Assembly (NCBI GenBank): GCA_023101725.1
Contig: JALJCO010009114.1
Coordinates: forward strand, 558,001-622,000
DNA from: Atherinomorus stipes
Taxonomy: Eukaryota; Chordata; Actinopteri; Atheriniformes; Atherinidae
Direction: 5' to 3'
DNA length: 64,000 bases
The notes beneath the pieces are model-generated. The model did not search any database. It worked only from the letters and a program-made list of their open reading frames with translations, and was not told the origin of the DNA. The first letter of the stretch is position 1. Every line of letters begins with the position of its first letter. Shown here one piece after another: positions 48,240 through 59,930 of this stretch. Made by a program: the position numbers and the translations under genes.

Positions 48240-49012
48240 AGGAGTGATGAATAGCAGTTAAAAACTAGTTTATGTTGTTGGCATTACTGCATATGTAAAT
48301 ACTCCAAAGAAAAAAACGGCATTTTTTACAGCGGAGTATTGTTTTGAAACGCCAGACCTCACTTCCTCAGTAATACAGTTGGGTCCGGTGATGATATGGA
48401 GCTTTACCCGGAGACCACGTTGACTTCATTTTGATTGGCTACACCTTATTTCGCTATGACCTTATTTGGAGAATCTAGGTCAAGCTGCGATCGGAGTTTG
48501 CTAAAGGCTAACTGCTAGCAACAATCCAGACAGTGAGCTACGTTTATCAGACAAGACAGCATTTAGAAAATAAATAAACTTACAGGTAATGGACAAGGTT
48601 GTGGCCCCCTCCCTCAGTGTTGCTGCAGAAGTTTTCTTTTAAATCCATTTGTTTGAAAATCCAGACCTGACTGCACAGAAGTTACTACTTGCTCCATACA
48701 TGCAGCTGAATCAGACAGGGAGGGGAGGGGGGAGCGGACGGTGCATAGGCCGTTAGGAGAGAGAGAGGGGGGCGCTGTTTACTTGATGGTGTGCTCTTAT
48801 TGGAGCAATTAAATTACGTAGAATGATAGAACTACGTAGAATGATAGCCTGCTGTCTGATTCAACTGTTTCTGAGCAGAGAGACAAAGCTGACAGACCAT
48901 AAACAGGAACTTTGATTCTCACTCTGGACATTCACATGGCCTCATCAGTGCACAACAGATCATATTATACACCCAAAACCCCAGAAAAGTGAAATTTGAT
49001 GTCATGGCACCT
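48240..49012. mobile_element. Probable TTAA-flanked MITE (left member of a pair)
   Basis: Bounded by TTAA at 48236-48239 and at 49013-49016. The right end, read inwards, is AGGTGCCATGACATCAAATT, a familiar fish MITE terminus. The left end AGGAGTGATGAATAGCAG is only partly similar. Inside there is a short duplication of ACGTAGAATGATAG (48816 and 48833). The 773-bp size and family are provisional. Confidence 0.45.
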
Positions 49013-49016
49013 TTAA

Positions 49017-49915
49017 AGGAATACTTCACCCACAGAATGATGTAACTTTACTTTCCACTTACCGTCATGGTGAACAAGACTCTGGAGCACTTTTTTAATA
49101 TCTCACATGCAGCCGGAGATCAGGACGACTTCTTGTTTCCAACCAACTTTCATATAATGGAGATTGTTTGAGCCCGAGCCAACCCAGTCCTTAGAAGTCC
49201 ACAAAAACTTGTCAATATTCCTTCATACTGCTCGTTCAATGTAATCCAAGTGTCCTGAGTGGGTAGCGTCCAGAATTTACTCGAAACTACGCCATTTAGT
49301 ATATTTTTAGAGCCTAAATAGAAGCACATCGCATCTCTTGCGCGCACGCCGATGTGTGTCCATGAAACTACGAAAGGCGCGGCAGACGAGATCGCGCGTT
49401 GTCTTTTTCTTTCTTTCTTTGTTTTAAATCAATATCCAACTCCTCTTGTGGTTGGCCCCGTTTCGTCTGCAGCTCTGTTGCTCTTAACGCAATGTAAACA
49501 GTGAATTTCTTCTTCTACGCTTGTATTATCGGCAGAGTAGGCTCTGAACGCCGAGGCTCCACAGTTTCGTGACCGCACATGTGCGCGCTAAGCGGAAGTA
49601 AACAATATTCCTTTTTAGGCTCTAAAAATATAGTAAATGACGTCGTTTCGAGTTAATTCTGGACGCTACCCACTCAGGACACTTGGATTACATTGGACCA
49701 GCAGTATGGAGGAATATTGACCAGTTTTTGTGGACTTCTAAGGACCTGGTTGGATCGAATTCCATTATATGAAAGTTGGGGGGAAACGAGAAGTCGTCCT
49801 GATCGCCGGCTGCATTTGAAATATTAAAAAAGTGCTCCAGAGTCTTGCTCACCATGAAGGTAAGTGGAAAATAAAGTTACATCATTCTGTGGGCGAACTA
49901 TTTCTTTAATATGAA
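49017..49915. mobile_element. Foldback MITE with about 350-bp arms, TTAA-flanked
   Basis: The 899-bp element is nearly a hairpin. The left arm (49017-49370) has AGGAATACTTCACCCACAGA, CTCTGGAGCACTTTTTTAAT, CCGGAGATCAGGACGACTTC and CAAGTGTCCTGAGTGGGTAG. The right arm (about 49560-49915) has each block in reverse, ending CATTCTGTGGGCGAACTATT then TCT. TTAA lies on both sides (49013-49016 and 49916-49919). TTAA targets are characteristic of piggyBac and Kolobok superfamilies. The centre (49390-49560) is unpaired and encodes nothing recognisable. Confidence 0.85.
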
Positions 49916-50185
49916 TCATCACTTAAAAAAAAAAAAAAATCAAATGAACTTAAATGAACTAAAGTAGTCAGTGAGTTGGTGGAGCCACAGTGGTGAATTA
50001 GTTCATGTCTAAACTTGATTTTTACTGCACCATTTCATTAATAAATTGTGTCTTTAAAAGCCACAGTGCAGATGATTCCTTGAAATTATCTTTGGTATTA
50101 GTAAAGGACAAGCCTTAGCCAGAGAGAAGCTAGCTATTGACAGCATAAGGGGGTCTTTAAGGAGAATAGGTTAGGAACCACTTCC

Positions 50186-50460
50186 ACACTGCAAAAACTC
50201 AAATCTTAGCAAGTTTTTTTTTCTCATTTCTTGTCAAAATATCTCATCACACTCAAAATAAGACAAAATTACTTAAAGAGAACCATTTTGGTTGTTTTGA
50301 GGCAAGGTATCTTATTTCAAGAAATCTTATCAAGAAAATTTTGCTTGTCCCATTGGCAGATTTTATTTTGCTCATTACAAGCAAAAAATTTTTTTTTCTT
50401 ATTTGAAGAATGGCCAAGATTTTTTTGCTTGTAATAAGCAAAAAAAAAAATCTACCTTTA
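50186..50460. mobile_element. CACTGCAAAAACT-type MITE fragment
   Basis: Starts CACACTGCAAAAACTCAAATC and continues with TTCTTGTCAAAATATCTCAT, TATCTTATTTCAAGAAATC and the inverted AAGATTTTTTTGCTTGTAAT. This is the layout of a very common fish MITE. The far terminus is not clear. Confidence 0.5.
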
Positions 50461-52726
50461 AACATTTGCTTATGCTAATTACCAGTTAGCGGTTGTGTAA
50501 CATTGCTAATGCTAACTGAGTAAGTGAGTGTTAGTCTGCCACCTACTGGTGGGGAGGGATGAAATTTAACTATCACTTTTATACTTGTTGCACACATGGA
50601 CTTTCCTGTGAGACAAGCACCATAGAAAGCATTTTAGCTATCATGTCTGGTTTTCATAATTTCATGTAGTTATTTTCTTCTTTTTTAAAGTACATCTTTG
50701 TTTTGACAGCAGGAATCCCTCGCCAAGTGCTGTTGTGTTTGTTTGTGTCTCTGTTCTGTCCTCTCACCTCACAGCCGGCTGGAGCAGATGGCCGTCCTCC
50801 CTGAGACTGGTTCTGCTGGAGGTCTCCTCTTGTCAGCGGAGGGGTTTTTTTCCCCCCATTTTGCAATTGGCTTCTTTAGCCTGACAACTCATCCTGAAAT
50901 GACCCCATTTAGATTCATTGAGTCTTTATGTGAAGTGAAACAAAGATAAAGAGGAGTAACAAAGAAGAGCTTAAGCTTTAACCATGAACTCCTCTGCTTA
51001 AAAAAAAAAAAATTGAGTCCTCCAAAAAGTTCAAACAGGGCAACACATCTCGGCAATTAAACCTTCATTGAGAAAGAAAACAAGTTAATTTAGCTGTGAA
51101 TTGGTGCTGTATAAGTTGCTGATTAATGGAAATTTCTTGCAGGCTGGGGAAGCTTGTTCTCATGAGGTCAGGAAGGCGCCAATAAAAAGAAAAGAAATGA
51201 CTTGTGGATTCTTACAATGGAGACAGGAGACACTTCTGTGTACAGAGGAAAATAATATGACTTTAAATCAATGCTGAGGGGGGCATTATTATATAATTTG
51301 ATCTAGGAAATAAAGATAGGATCAAAGCCAAATCCAGCCAGGGAATAAAAAAAGAAGCGCTTGTTTTATCCAATCAGAAGCCATGTCAGTGTTCATGGCC
51401 ACCACATCATCTGGTGTGGTAGAATGTGAATGAATGTTTATGTCTAGAGGCACGTGTGTGTTCATGAAGAAGAAATCATGTTTTAAAAGATATAAGAGCC
51501 GAGAAAACCTTTTCAGGGACTTAATATTCAAGTAGAATCCCAACACACATTAAGGAGCTTAATTGGAGAGTAGAGTTTACAACAGAGAGGATCTTTTTTC
51601 TTTGGGGGGGGATGAAAACATACTGTTGTTTGTCTCTGAGCTTATCAACCAACTGGAACTCCTCATATGTTTTCAAGGTGACAGGTAGACGTTAAAATGA
51701 AGATAAAGTAAACAACCTGTGCAGGATTTTCTGAGGCTGAGTTACATTAACTGCTGAAGAACGGTTCAAGAGTTTAGCAGATGCTTTTGCACTGAATGGT
51801 TTTAAAAAAGTTGGGGTTAAAACCAGTAACCTTGTAGTCCTCCTGATGCAAGGCCAACTGCTCTTCCTGCACTGGCTGCCGATCCTGCTGCTATCAAGGG
51901 CAAAATACTGAACTCTTAGCATTAAAACTATTGATTTCTTTCAGCATGTTGCAAAATAACTAACTAGACTGAAATTATGCAAATATGCTGTTTCAAATGC
52001 TGCGTTGGGAGAGTTGATATTTCGGTTAAAATTTCCTGCTGGGGAAGAAGTGTAACCCCTTGGATATAAAAACAGACATTCTTCTAAAGAGCATAGCATA
52101 GCGAATGAGAAAATGAATGTTTGACACACCGGTAGGTAATCATGATGAAAATATCCAAATCGATGCTGATGCTGGTCTGAGCCGCTGCTTCATACAGACT
52201 GGCAGGTAAAGTCAGTAAGTCTTCGCACTTCGTTAGGATGCAGCATGCTGCTGGCAAAGCCTGCATTGTGGACCAGTTGCAGCCCCCATAAAGCAGCAGA
52301 ATCCCCAACAGCAGCCTCCCATGGCAGGAAAGCAGCATGACAAAGAGGCTGAGGTGTTCGCCTGGCCTCCAGGTTTCTTAAACATGAATCTGACGGCATC
52401 TGTGGGAAGCAAGTCCGATGATGAGACCCTACCAGGCAACGGTGCAGGGCATGGAAGATGTGCTGCTATATGATCCTGTTGCAGACTCTAGGACACCCTC
52501 AGATGTTCTTTGTTCACATCCTGAGTGGGCTGAGCTCTTTGAGGATGACCTACATAATATCAGGCAGGTGGTCATGATGTAATGATCAATGTGTGTAAGC
52601 TGTAAAATCAGGCTTAGAACAAACTCTAAGACAAGTTATTACCAGGCGAACGTCTGCCTGCAGAACTTAAAGTGCTGATGACATGATTTTCACCATTTTT
52701 GCCACGTTTTATTGGCAAAAGCAGTC
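50461..52726. other. Intergenic, no gene seen
   Basis: About 2.3 kb with overlapping short frames on the minus strand at 52084-52439 but no family resemblance or convincing splice sites. I recognise no repeats. Confidence 0.4.
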
Positions 52727-52730
52727 TTAA

Positions 52731-53072
52731 AGGAAAAGTTCACCCTCAGAAGTTTAACTTTATTTTCCACTTACCTTCATAGTGAGCAAGACTCTGGACC
52801 AATTTTTTAATATGTCAAATGCAGCCGGAGATCAGGACGACTTTTCGTTTCCCCCCAATAGAGTTCGCCAGGGTCCGAGCCAAAAAGGTCCATAAAAGTC
52901 CACAGAAAATTGTCAATATCGATCCATACTGCTTGTCCCATGTAATCCAAGTGTTCTGAGTGGGTGGCGTCCAGAATTTACTCGAAATGACGTCATTTAC
53001 TTTATTTTTAGAGCCTATAAAGGAGTATCGTTTACTTTCATGAAGCGCGCACATGCGCGGTCACGAAACTAG
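52731..53072. mobile_element. Single arm of the TTAA foldback MITE
   Basis: Homologous to the left arm of the element at 49017: AGGAAAAGTTCACCCTCAGA, AGACTCTGGACCAATTTTTT, GCAGCCGGAGATCAGGACGA, AAGTGTTCTGAGTGGGTGGC and GCGCACATGCGCGGTCACGA. TTAA precedes it at 52727-52730. The second arm is absent and an L2-type tail follows at about 53107. Confidence 0.8.
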
Positions 53073-53106
53073 TTTATTTATGCTTCCTACTGTGGCAGTT
53101 GACAGT

Positions 53107-53195
53107 CAAATCAAATCAAATCAAATTTATTTATATAGCCCTTTAAGACATTGGACACACAAAGTGCTTTACAGCAGGGTAACAGGAAAAGAGAC
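53107..53195 (-). mobile_element. LINE 3' tail (L2-like), reverse orientation
   Basis: AAATC repeats are followed by AAATTTATTTATATAGCCC and ACAAAGTGCTTTACAGCAG, the reverse complement of the tail region found at the end of the L2-like fragment at 13378-13827. Only the tail is present. Confidence 0.65.
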
Positions 53196-53340
53196 AACAA
53201 TGCAAAACATAAAAATGCAAACTTAAATACTAGGCCTAAAAGTGAAGATCAAAAAAGAGGAAAAGGAAAAAACAAAAAAGAAAGAAAAGGACTGGGGGGA
53301 GGGGGGGGACAAAAAAGAAAAAAAAAAAAAAAAAAAACAT

Positions 53341-53593
53341 GCGTCCTGGCTACTTAGCCACAGGGATGTCCCTTTGTTTGACTGGTCAGCGCGCACGACT
53401 CTCACCCGGGAGTCTGGGGATCAAATCCCACCCGGGGCCTCTGTTGCATACCTTGCCACATTCTGGCGTTGTCGCAGTCCATGGATTTGAAATTGGTGGC
53501 AGCCTGCGCAAAGCACGGGGACATGCTTGTGGAAAGACGGGGAGAGATGTGACAGTTGATGGTCCGTCCTATCACTATGCCTCTGAGTGATTA
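53341..53593 (+). mobile_element. tRNA-derived SINE-like unit 1
   Basis: Starts GCGTCCTGGCTACTTAGCCA. At 53366-53438 lies a tRNA-like segment: an A-box-like TTTGACTGGTCAGCGCG, an anticodon-arm-like GACTCTCACCCGGGAGTC, and a B-box-like GGATCAAATCC (53418-53428). A non-tRNA body follows. The same unit recurs 253 bp downstream. It is not a functional tRNA because the acceptor ends do not pair properly. Confidence 0.6.
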
Positions 53594-53765
53594 TGCATCA
53601 TGGCTACTTGGCCACAGGAATATCCCTTTGGCTGAATGGTTGGAGCGTATGACTCTCACCCTGGAGTCTGGGGATCGAATCCTGCCTGGGCCCTCCGATG
53701 CGTACCTTGCCACACTACAGATCGTACATCCGTTAGAAAAGGATAAAATAGGTGTTCTTACCGGT
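53594..53765 (+). mobile_element. tRNA-derived SINE-like unit 2
   Basis: Starts GCATCATGGCTACTTGGCCA. Its tRNA-like part (about 53621-53694) is better kept: A box TGGCTGAATGGTTGGAGCG (53629), anticodon arm GACTCTCACCCTGGAGTC, and B box GGATCGAATCC (53672-53682). The A-to-B spacing of about 43 nt is that of a tRNA, so the internal RNA polymerase III promoter may be usable. The body diverges from unit 1 after CGTACCTTGCCACA. Confidence 0.65.
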
Positions 53766-56439
53766 GTCTAGCTGTAGGAGTCTCCTAAATGTCTCTGCCA
53801 GTAAAATTCCCATCTGCAGACACTGTTTACTGGACATGATGAGACTTTGACACATGGAACTGTCATCGTGTCTATTAATATTATATATAATATAATCAAT
53901 GTTCTTCATTCACCAGTGTTTGTTACACAAAGCTGTGATGTCCAGTTGTGAACAGAGACAGCGTCTCCTCGAGTCTTCTCGGACATTTGGCTGCTTCCAA
54001 AGATGCATCCTTCCCTCCATCCTCATCTTTATAAACGGGAACTATTTAAAACTGGACTGGAACCATGTAAGTTGTTATCTTCTCGTTTTTAAAGGCTAAT
54101 TATTTGCCGCAAGTCAAGTGCTAGCAGTTAGCCACGAGTTAATCGTTAGCCGTGGCTGCCACTGTCACTGCTAACTCGGCCTTGTACTGTGCTGGTCTCG
54201 GCCCGCTTGGTGCAGGTCTAAGCAGGTCTTTAACAGTTGTGGGTCCGGGCTCCATGAGAAGGTCTTGGAACTGACTTCCCGCTCTCATCCGGTTCTAACC
54301 TGTAAGGTCTGATGTCCCCATATTCCTCAGCATCATCACACTCTTCTGAACTGGCTGATGATCCCACCACATAAACCAGTTCCAGTCCATCTGTTCTGGA
54401 GCATCTTTCATGTTTTCCACTGCTTGGATCATACGTGTAAATCAATGAGCTGACCGCAACTGCTACCCGTGACGTTGTATCATGGAAAACCTAATTACTA
54501 ACAGCTAGTGAGTTATGCCTTTTTAACATCGGATATTTACGTGAATATAAGTCTGATTGGCTTCTAACTGCACAGAACTACTTATTTTGTTTTGTTGTAT
54601 TGTTTTATTGCAGAATTACTGAAGTTAAGGTCGTATCATCAGCACTTTAAGTGTTGGCTTCAAGGCATTTTTGTTATGCTGCACCTATAAAAACCCAGTC
54701 TACAAACCAACCTTCTATCGCTCTCTCTCTATCTCTCTCTCTCTCTCTCAGCTTGGTTTGTTCAGATACTGACTTGCAACCACTTTACACCACTGACTGT
54801 CCACTATTGCATGCTGCACACAATTGTTTTCTTTTCATGGTGCTATTCTTTTATATATTTTGTGGTATCACCATCTCCTCATTTTTGTCACGGCCAACCA
54901 CTCGGGTTGTGACAATAAGTAAATAAAAACATAAAAAACTGTAAATAACTAGGAAAGAGTAGAGGGGAAGTAAATATGTACATAGTTTCTGGTTGTGTGG
55001 TTGTTTCAATGCCAATATTTTGTTCTCCTGAAAACCAAGACTTGATCACTGTTAATCTGTATCATTTCTACAAAATACCATTAGTAAAAAGTGCTGTTTT
55101 GTTGTTTGGGTGGGTCTTTATTTATTGATACCTTTATTTAACATTATTTTAGCCTCATATTCTGACAACTGAGGCTATCCTGAAAGAAATATGCCTGGAT
55201 GTTGGACTGTGATATACAGTAAATGGTTGAGCTTCTAAAGGCATCTTACATTAAATATAAAACAAAAAACAAGCCCACCAAAAGTTAAAGAAAAAAATGG
55301 AGTCTTAAAGGTTAAAAATACTTCAGTCCTCTGCAGCTGCGGCTCCATAGAAAAGATGAGCCTCTTTATAATTACTGAATGGCAAAAGATTCCTAAAGCA
55401 TCTTCCCGACATTGACTCTTAACCTTTAAACTCAACTAAGTGCTTTAATTATTTTCAGCTTAAAGTAAACTCATTTCACCATCTGAACAGTTCAAAGGGT
55501 TGTTAGTGGATGCTAGACAAAAATCAGCACTCACCTCGGGCAAGCCAAGCTTTCTTTTTCACAATATAACCACAAGTGACAATAAAGTCCGTCCAGGCAG
55601 GCTGCCATCTTCTGAATCATCTTAGCATTTGTTGACCTCAGTGATCACTTAAAAACTTAATGCATGCATAATTTGCAAAGTTTTTTTGGCAAGCACGGCT
55701 TGGGCCATAAGGTGATGCAAGATCTGTGCCTATGCATTTCCTGGGAATGGGGCTTATTGATCGTGTTTTGTATTGAGGAGAATGGTTTTCATTCACCTTG
55801 TCACAAACTGAGTGTTTCCTGAGACGTAAAATAAAGGAGATTTGCCACGTGTGTGAATCATCTGGTTAAGAATGTGCACGAAGCAATGTGGGCTACGTTT
55901 GCCCTCGAACTTCTCACTTCAAATGTATCAACGCAGTCATCAGTTTGACTGGATTAGTGGGCTGTTACTCAGATTTCCCACTCAGATCTGTCTGGATGCT
56001 TCTTGGCTGTAGAAACGCGTGGGTTTCATCATTTCGTTGTTCAGCCACAGGCTAACTGAAGCTCAGGTTCTGCGATATATTAAAAGAAATATCTGCCCTG
56101 ATGATGCTATTCCTCTTTTGGCTTCATCAGGGCAACATTTTAACATAATAACACTGAAATTCATCCAAGCAGATAGATATATCAGTAGCATTTCATAATA
56201 GCTTCACTTAGCCTGCAGCCAATTAAAGTAATAGCGATCTGAACTTTATTTGTCACATTATAAGGATTTATTAAGCAACAATGGTGTAGAAAAGGCTTTA
56301 GGAATCCAGTTTAACTGCAGTTTGTGAGATTTTTACATGATTCAATCTCATATGTGTTTGTGTGTATCAAATATTACCTTTATATCTGAGGTCCGACTAA
56401 AGCCTCATTCATACCCTAAGGTAAATACGGATACGTGTG
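53766..56439. other. Intergenic, no gene seen
   Basis: About 2.7 kb. It contains a (CT)n run at about 54719-54750, several GCTAGCAGTTAGC-like words near 54110-54175 and otherwise AT-rich sequence. No domain is recognised in the short frames. Confidence 0.4.
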
Positions 56440-56660
56440 GTTGTTGGAAATTCTGTCATAAACATATCCAAGCTGATCCCACAAATGTTCAATGGGGTTA
56501 AGGTCAGGACCTCAGGCAGGTCCATCACTTTCACTTGAGGTAGTTTTTAAATCTCATCTCAGCATCTCTGTGCGGAGGGAGACGCTGTCCCACACCATCA
56601 CACCGCACCACTGCTTCCACTAAAAGCTGTTACCTATCAGTCGACATTCTCCACGTCTTC
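56440..56660 (-). pseudogene. Tc1-like transposase remnant (DLNPIEHLWDQL)
   Basis: The minus strand of about 56455-56520 reads PDLNPIEHLWDQLGYVYDRI, the block around the third catalytic residue (E) of Tc1-family transposases. Next to it, TGTCCCACACCATCACACCG (56588 onward) is the usual reverse-strand sequence for the part further upstream in such elements. The frame is broken by stops. A possible continuation is at 57240-57350. Confidence 0.6.
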
Positions 56661-56882
56661 TGCTCACTTTGACCCTACAAGACAATAAGAGGAGGAAGAA
56701 GAGAACACAGAGATGGTTTTTCCTGTTTTATTTTTGTTGATGCTACTTTTGCTGTTAGGTGTGCTTTTTATTTAATGATTCTGTTGGTTTTGTTCTTTGT
56801 TCTTCCTCTTTTGTCTTTTGATTTGATTTATTTAATTCAATTCAATTTGTAATATAATTGTTATGTTTGAAAATAAAGTTAA

Positions 56883-57229
56883 AGGGATACTGTGTAACTT
56901 TTGGCCACTACAGGCAGTAAATTTATAACTTCCCACATGCCACACAACTGTCACAAATCCATATTTTGGAATCGTTCGCAGACCACTTTGACCAGATGAT
57001 TTGGAGCTACTGACCCATAAAGCAAAGCGCTCCAGGTCAAATGATCCAATGAGAGATGGATCCACTCCTGCAAAGTTACAGTGTCTGGTTTTAGAGCATG
57101 GAAGCCCCCTCGGAGCACCGACATGCATTGAGTACTGCATATTGGCCCCAGAAATAGTCTATTACTTACATTATTATATAATCTTATAATAAAATATAAT
57201 ATTGGGGTCAAAAGTTACACAGTATCCCT
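56883..57229. mobile_element. TTAA-flanked MITE, 347 bp
   Basis: The terminal inverted repeats are nearly perfect: AGGGATACTGTGTAACTTTT at the left, and AAAAGTTACACAGTATCCCT at the right. TTAA lies on both sides (56879-56882 and 57230-57233). Short overlapping frames inside are not conserved proteins. It sits between two pieces of Tc1-like sequence. Confidence 0.9.
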
Positions 57230-57239
57230 TTAATAAATT

Positions 57240-57350
57240 TAACTAAACACAGCCAGAATCTAAACTCATCCCTGAACATAATGTTCCTCCACATTCACCC
57301 AGTGCATGTTACTGATACCAGCGCAAGCGGACCTGATGGGGAAAGGCAGA
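57240..57350 (-). mobile_element. Tc1-like remnant, second piece
   Basis: CTCATCCCTGAACATAATGTTCCTCCACATTC and the following CCAGTGCATG have the style of the reverse strand of Tc1-family transposase genes and may continue the remnant at 56440. The link is inference and the frame is lost. Confidence 0.3.
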
Positions 57351-59930
57351 CATGACATAAAAGAACAAGCTGACTTCACATATTAAACTCTGCAGCTCAT
57401 CCCACAAATGCATTTTCCTTCAAAATGTTGCACCATTAAAAATGGAAGTTTATAGGGTTCTAACAACAAAAGATTTATTATCAAGAAGAATTGTTTCAAC
57501 ATAGAAGGGATTCACTACACACAACTTGACTTTAACAAACTCTGTTAATCCCTTGACTTAAGTTTGGAGAAGGTTCTTTTATACAATAGAAATTTTGCAA
57601 CAAAACTGAACATAAATAAGAATTGAAGTCAATTAAAGTTAAACTACTGGCCAGAATATTAAGCTACAAAAGAAAGACAGCAAAAGAAAATGGGACTCAT
57701 GAAAACATTTGACCCCACGTTTGTGGAACAAACTGACATTCACACTTTCCTCATAGTCCTTCAGTTGTTTTGCTAGCATTAGCATCTCTTGACAGCCTCA
57801 GACTCATTTCAGCTCTCTTCTTAATTCCCTTTCGTGCAGAATGTCAGTGGTTGTGTCATCTGTCAGTGCATGTACCTCCACATTAGTCAAAGCCTCCTTC
57901 ATACCATTGTCTGCTGCAAATAGTGATTACTATCAATCAAAGCCAGCAGGCAGCAGACCTCACTCTAATGATAGCCTTTCTCATTAGATGAGTCTCCATT
58001 GAGACTGACTTTACAGCCAAGGAGAAAATGTTGTTTTGTTTCACTGTAATGTGGTCAGAGTCCGGATTACAGAGTTAGCACAAGTGCCTCGGTGCCCTGT
58101 GGTTAGCATTAGGTCAGGCTCCTGCAGATTGGAATTGATTTTGTCTTTTTTGGTCTCCAAACAGGCGAGTTTCTGTTGCATTCTGTTGATTAAAATTTAG
58201 CTTATACATGATAGAGTAAATGAAAGTAAGGCATCAGGCTTAATACACCCCCCTCTCTGTGTGCTTGTCTATAAACTCACTTTGTATTAATTGCTGTACT
58301 ATTAACTGGGTTGGTGCTCTTAATGGAAATGATTAATGATTATTGCAATAATGAAGTGCACATGGAATAAATATTTAGATTTATAAGAAGCTTTTAAATA
58401 ATAAAATATCTTTACTCCAGTGTTGTAAAATGGCAACCGTCCGAAAAATAGATTTTCGAAGTACATTGTGGTTCATTCCTAAAATTAGCAACACATTTAG
58501 TCATTTCTGATAAGTTTTTATCATTATTATTTTTATACTGCTTGACTCTACAAGACTGTATCAAATCAATGATGAGCAGACTGAGCAACAGAAATGTCTA
58601 ACTTATTCTTCCTCTGACCTTCCTCACTGCCCTGGACAGCAATGCAAACACGTGAAAGGCAGAGTGGACCGAAATAATGAGCTCCAGAGGACTGGAGTTT
58701 AAATATTATAACCAGAGGTGCGAGTGGGAGAAAGCAACGTGGTAAACAGTGATTGCAAATGATGGTGAGGAAAACAATGAGTGTGACTTCTAGCAATCGG
58801 CTGGATCGGAGCTGAGAAAAACAACAGGAATAATATAAGTGTGATTAATCAGTCTGTCTTCTGCTGAAGGAGGGAAATTATGAGGCGGAGTGTTTTTCTA
58901 AACAAAAAATCATCATATACAAACTGAAAAACTACTTCACTGAAAATGAAAATGCAAATCTGGCTTGTCTGGTGCACGCCACTGACCTGATGGAGCTGCA
59001 GCTATCCTCCAGATTACGTTATCTCTGCAGTGATTAAGCATTCTGACAATAATTGCTCTGTTTAAACTCCTCACAGCTGAAAATCAATTTCTCAATGATT
59101 GTGTCCAAGATACTGCAGTGTGTCAGAAACAAATCCAAACCATGTCAAATGACAAATGGCTGATATTGCGTAGCACTGATGCTGTAAATTAACAGCAGAC
59201 TGACGTTTATCTGAATAAACGTTAGTTTCAGACAAACGGACCCGTGCCGGTCACTGACGCTGGAATGAAGGTAGAGGGTCAAACTGAAACCTTTTGATAC
59301 ATGAGCCTATTTTTTAGTCCTCTGCTTGAAGTTTTATTTATTTATATAATTCATGAATAGGGACAAAAAAATAATGTACATTCTCACGTAAATATGCAAG
59401 ATTATAGTGTTATGGCCTGTCTAGGGGTGACGAGTCACATTTTTCTCAGTTCTCAAGCAGCATCACGTCAGGTTTTAGCATTTACAAAGTTTTTATTAAC
59501 AACAGGCGCAAGGAGATAAAAAAAAAGAAGTGTCGGGGGGGGCTGCAGCCAAAACGGCAAACAAAACATCAGTACCAGTAAAGAAGAAGATAACCTATAA
59601 AATCTAAGACAAGAAAACACACTCAACTTACTTCTCTAATGAACATTGCAGGAGAAAAGTCCTGTAGGACAAAAAGAAAAGCCACTCCTACGAACTCCCA
59701 GACACTGGGCAGGTGCAATATGATCATTAGCTGTGGCTGGTGGGTGAGTGCCTTCTTTTTCCATAAACCAAGGCCATAAATCGAACCCCTTCACTAGTGT
59801 CCAATCTTTAAAGAGCCACAAGAGCCTCCACCAATCCTGGCCTGGCACCTGCACATTCAAATTCGAATAAATTTGCATAATTATCCACAGCAGATATAAT
59901 AGTTAAAGGCCAGTTTCATCTCAAAAACAG
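57351..59930. other. Intergenic, low-repeat stretch
   Basis: About 2.6 kb without recognised repeats or exons. The part 57740-58400 has many CATTAG/TAATGA-type cores (for example CTCTAATGATAGCC and CTCATTAGATGAG near 57962-57992) and might be conserved non-coding DNA. I cannot test this. Confidence 0.35.

Noticed and set aside
52084..52439. Cysteine-rich minus-strand frames as a secreted peptide exon
   Set aside because: Three overlapping frames are open at once, with no signal-peptide or family pattern and no clear splice sites. Chance is more likely.
49150..53054. Two similar open frames (49150-49347 and 52815-53054) that looked like a conserved small protein family
   Set aside because: Their similarity is explained by the two copies of a TTAA-type foldback MITE. 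The frames are short, run through inverted-repeat arms and lack any domain.
53366..53694. Two functional tRNA genes
   Set aside because: The A and B boxes are present, but the acceptor ends do not pair and the units extend well beyond the tRNA part in both copies. A SINE is the better reading.
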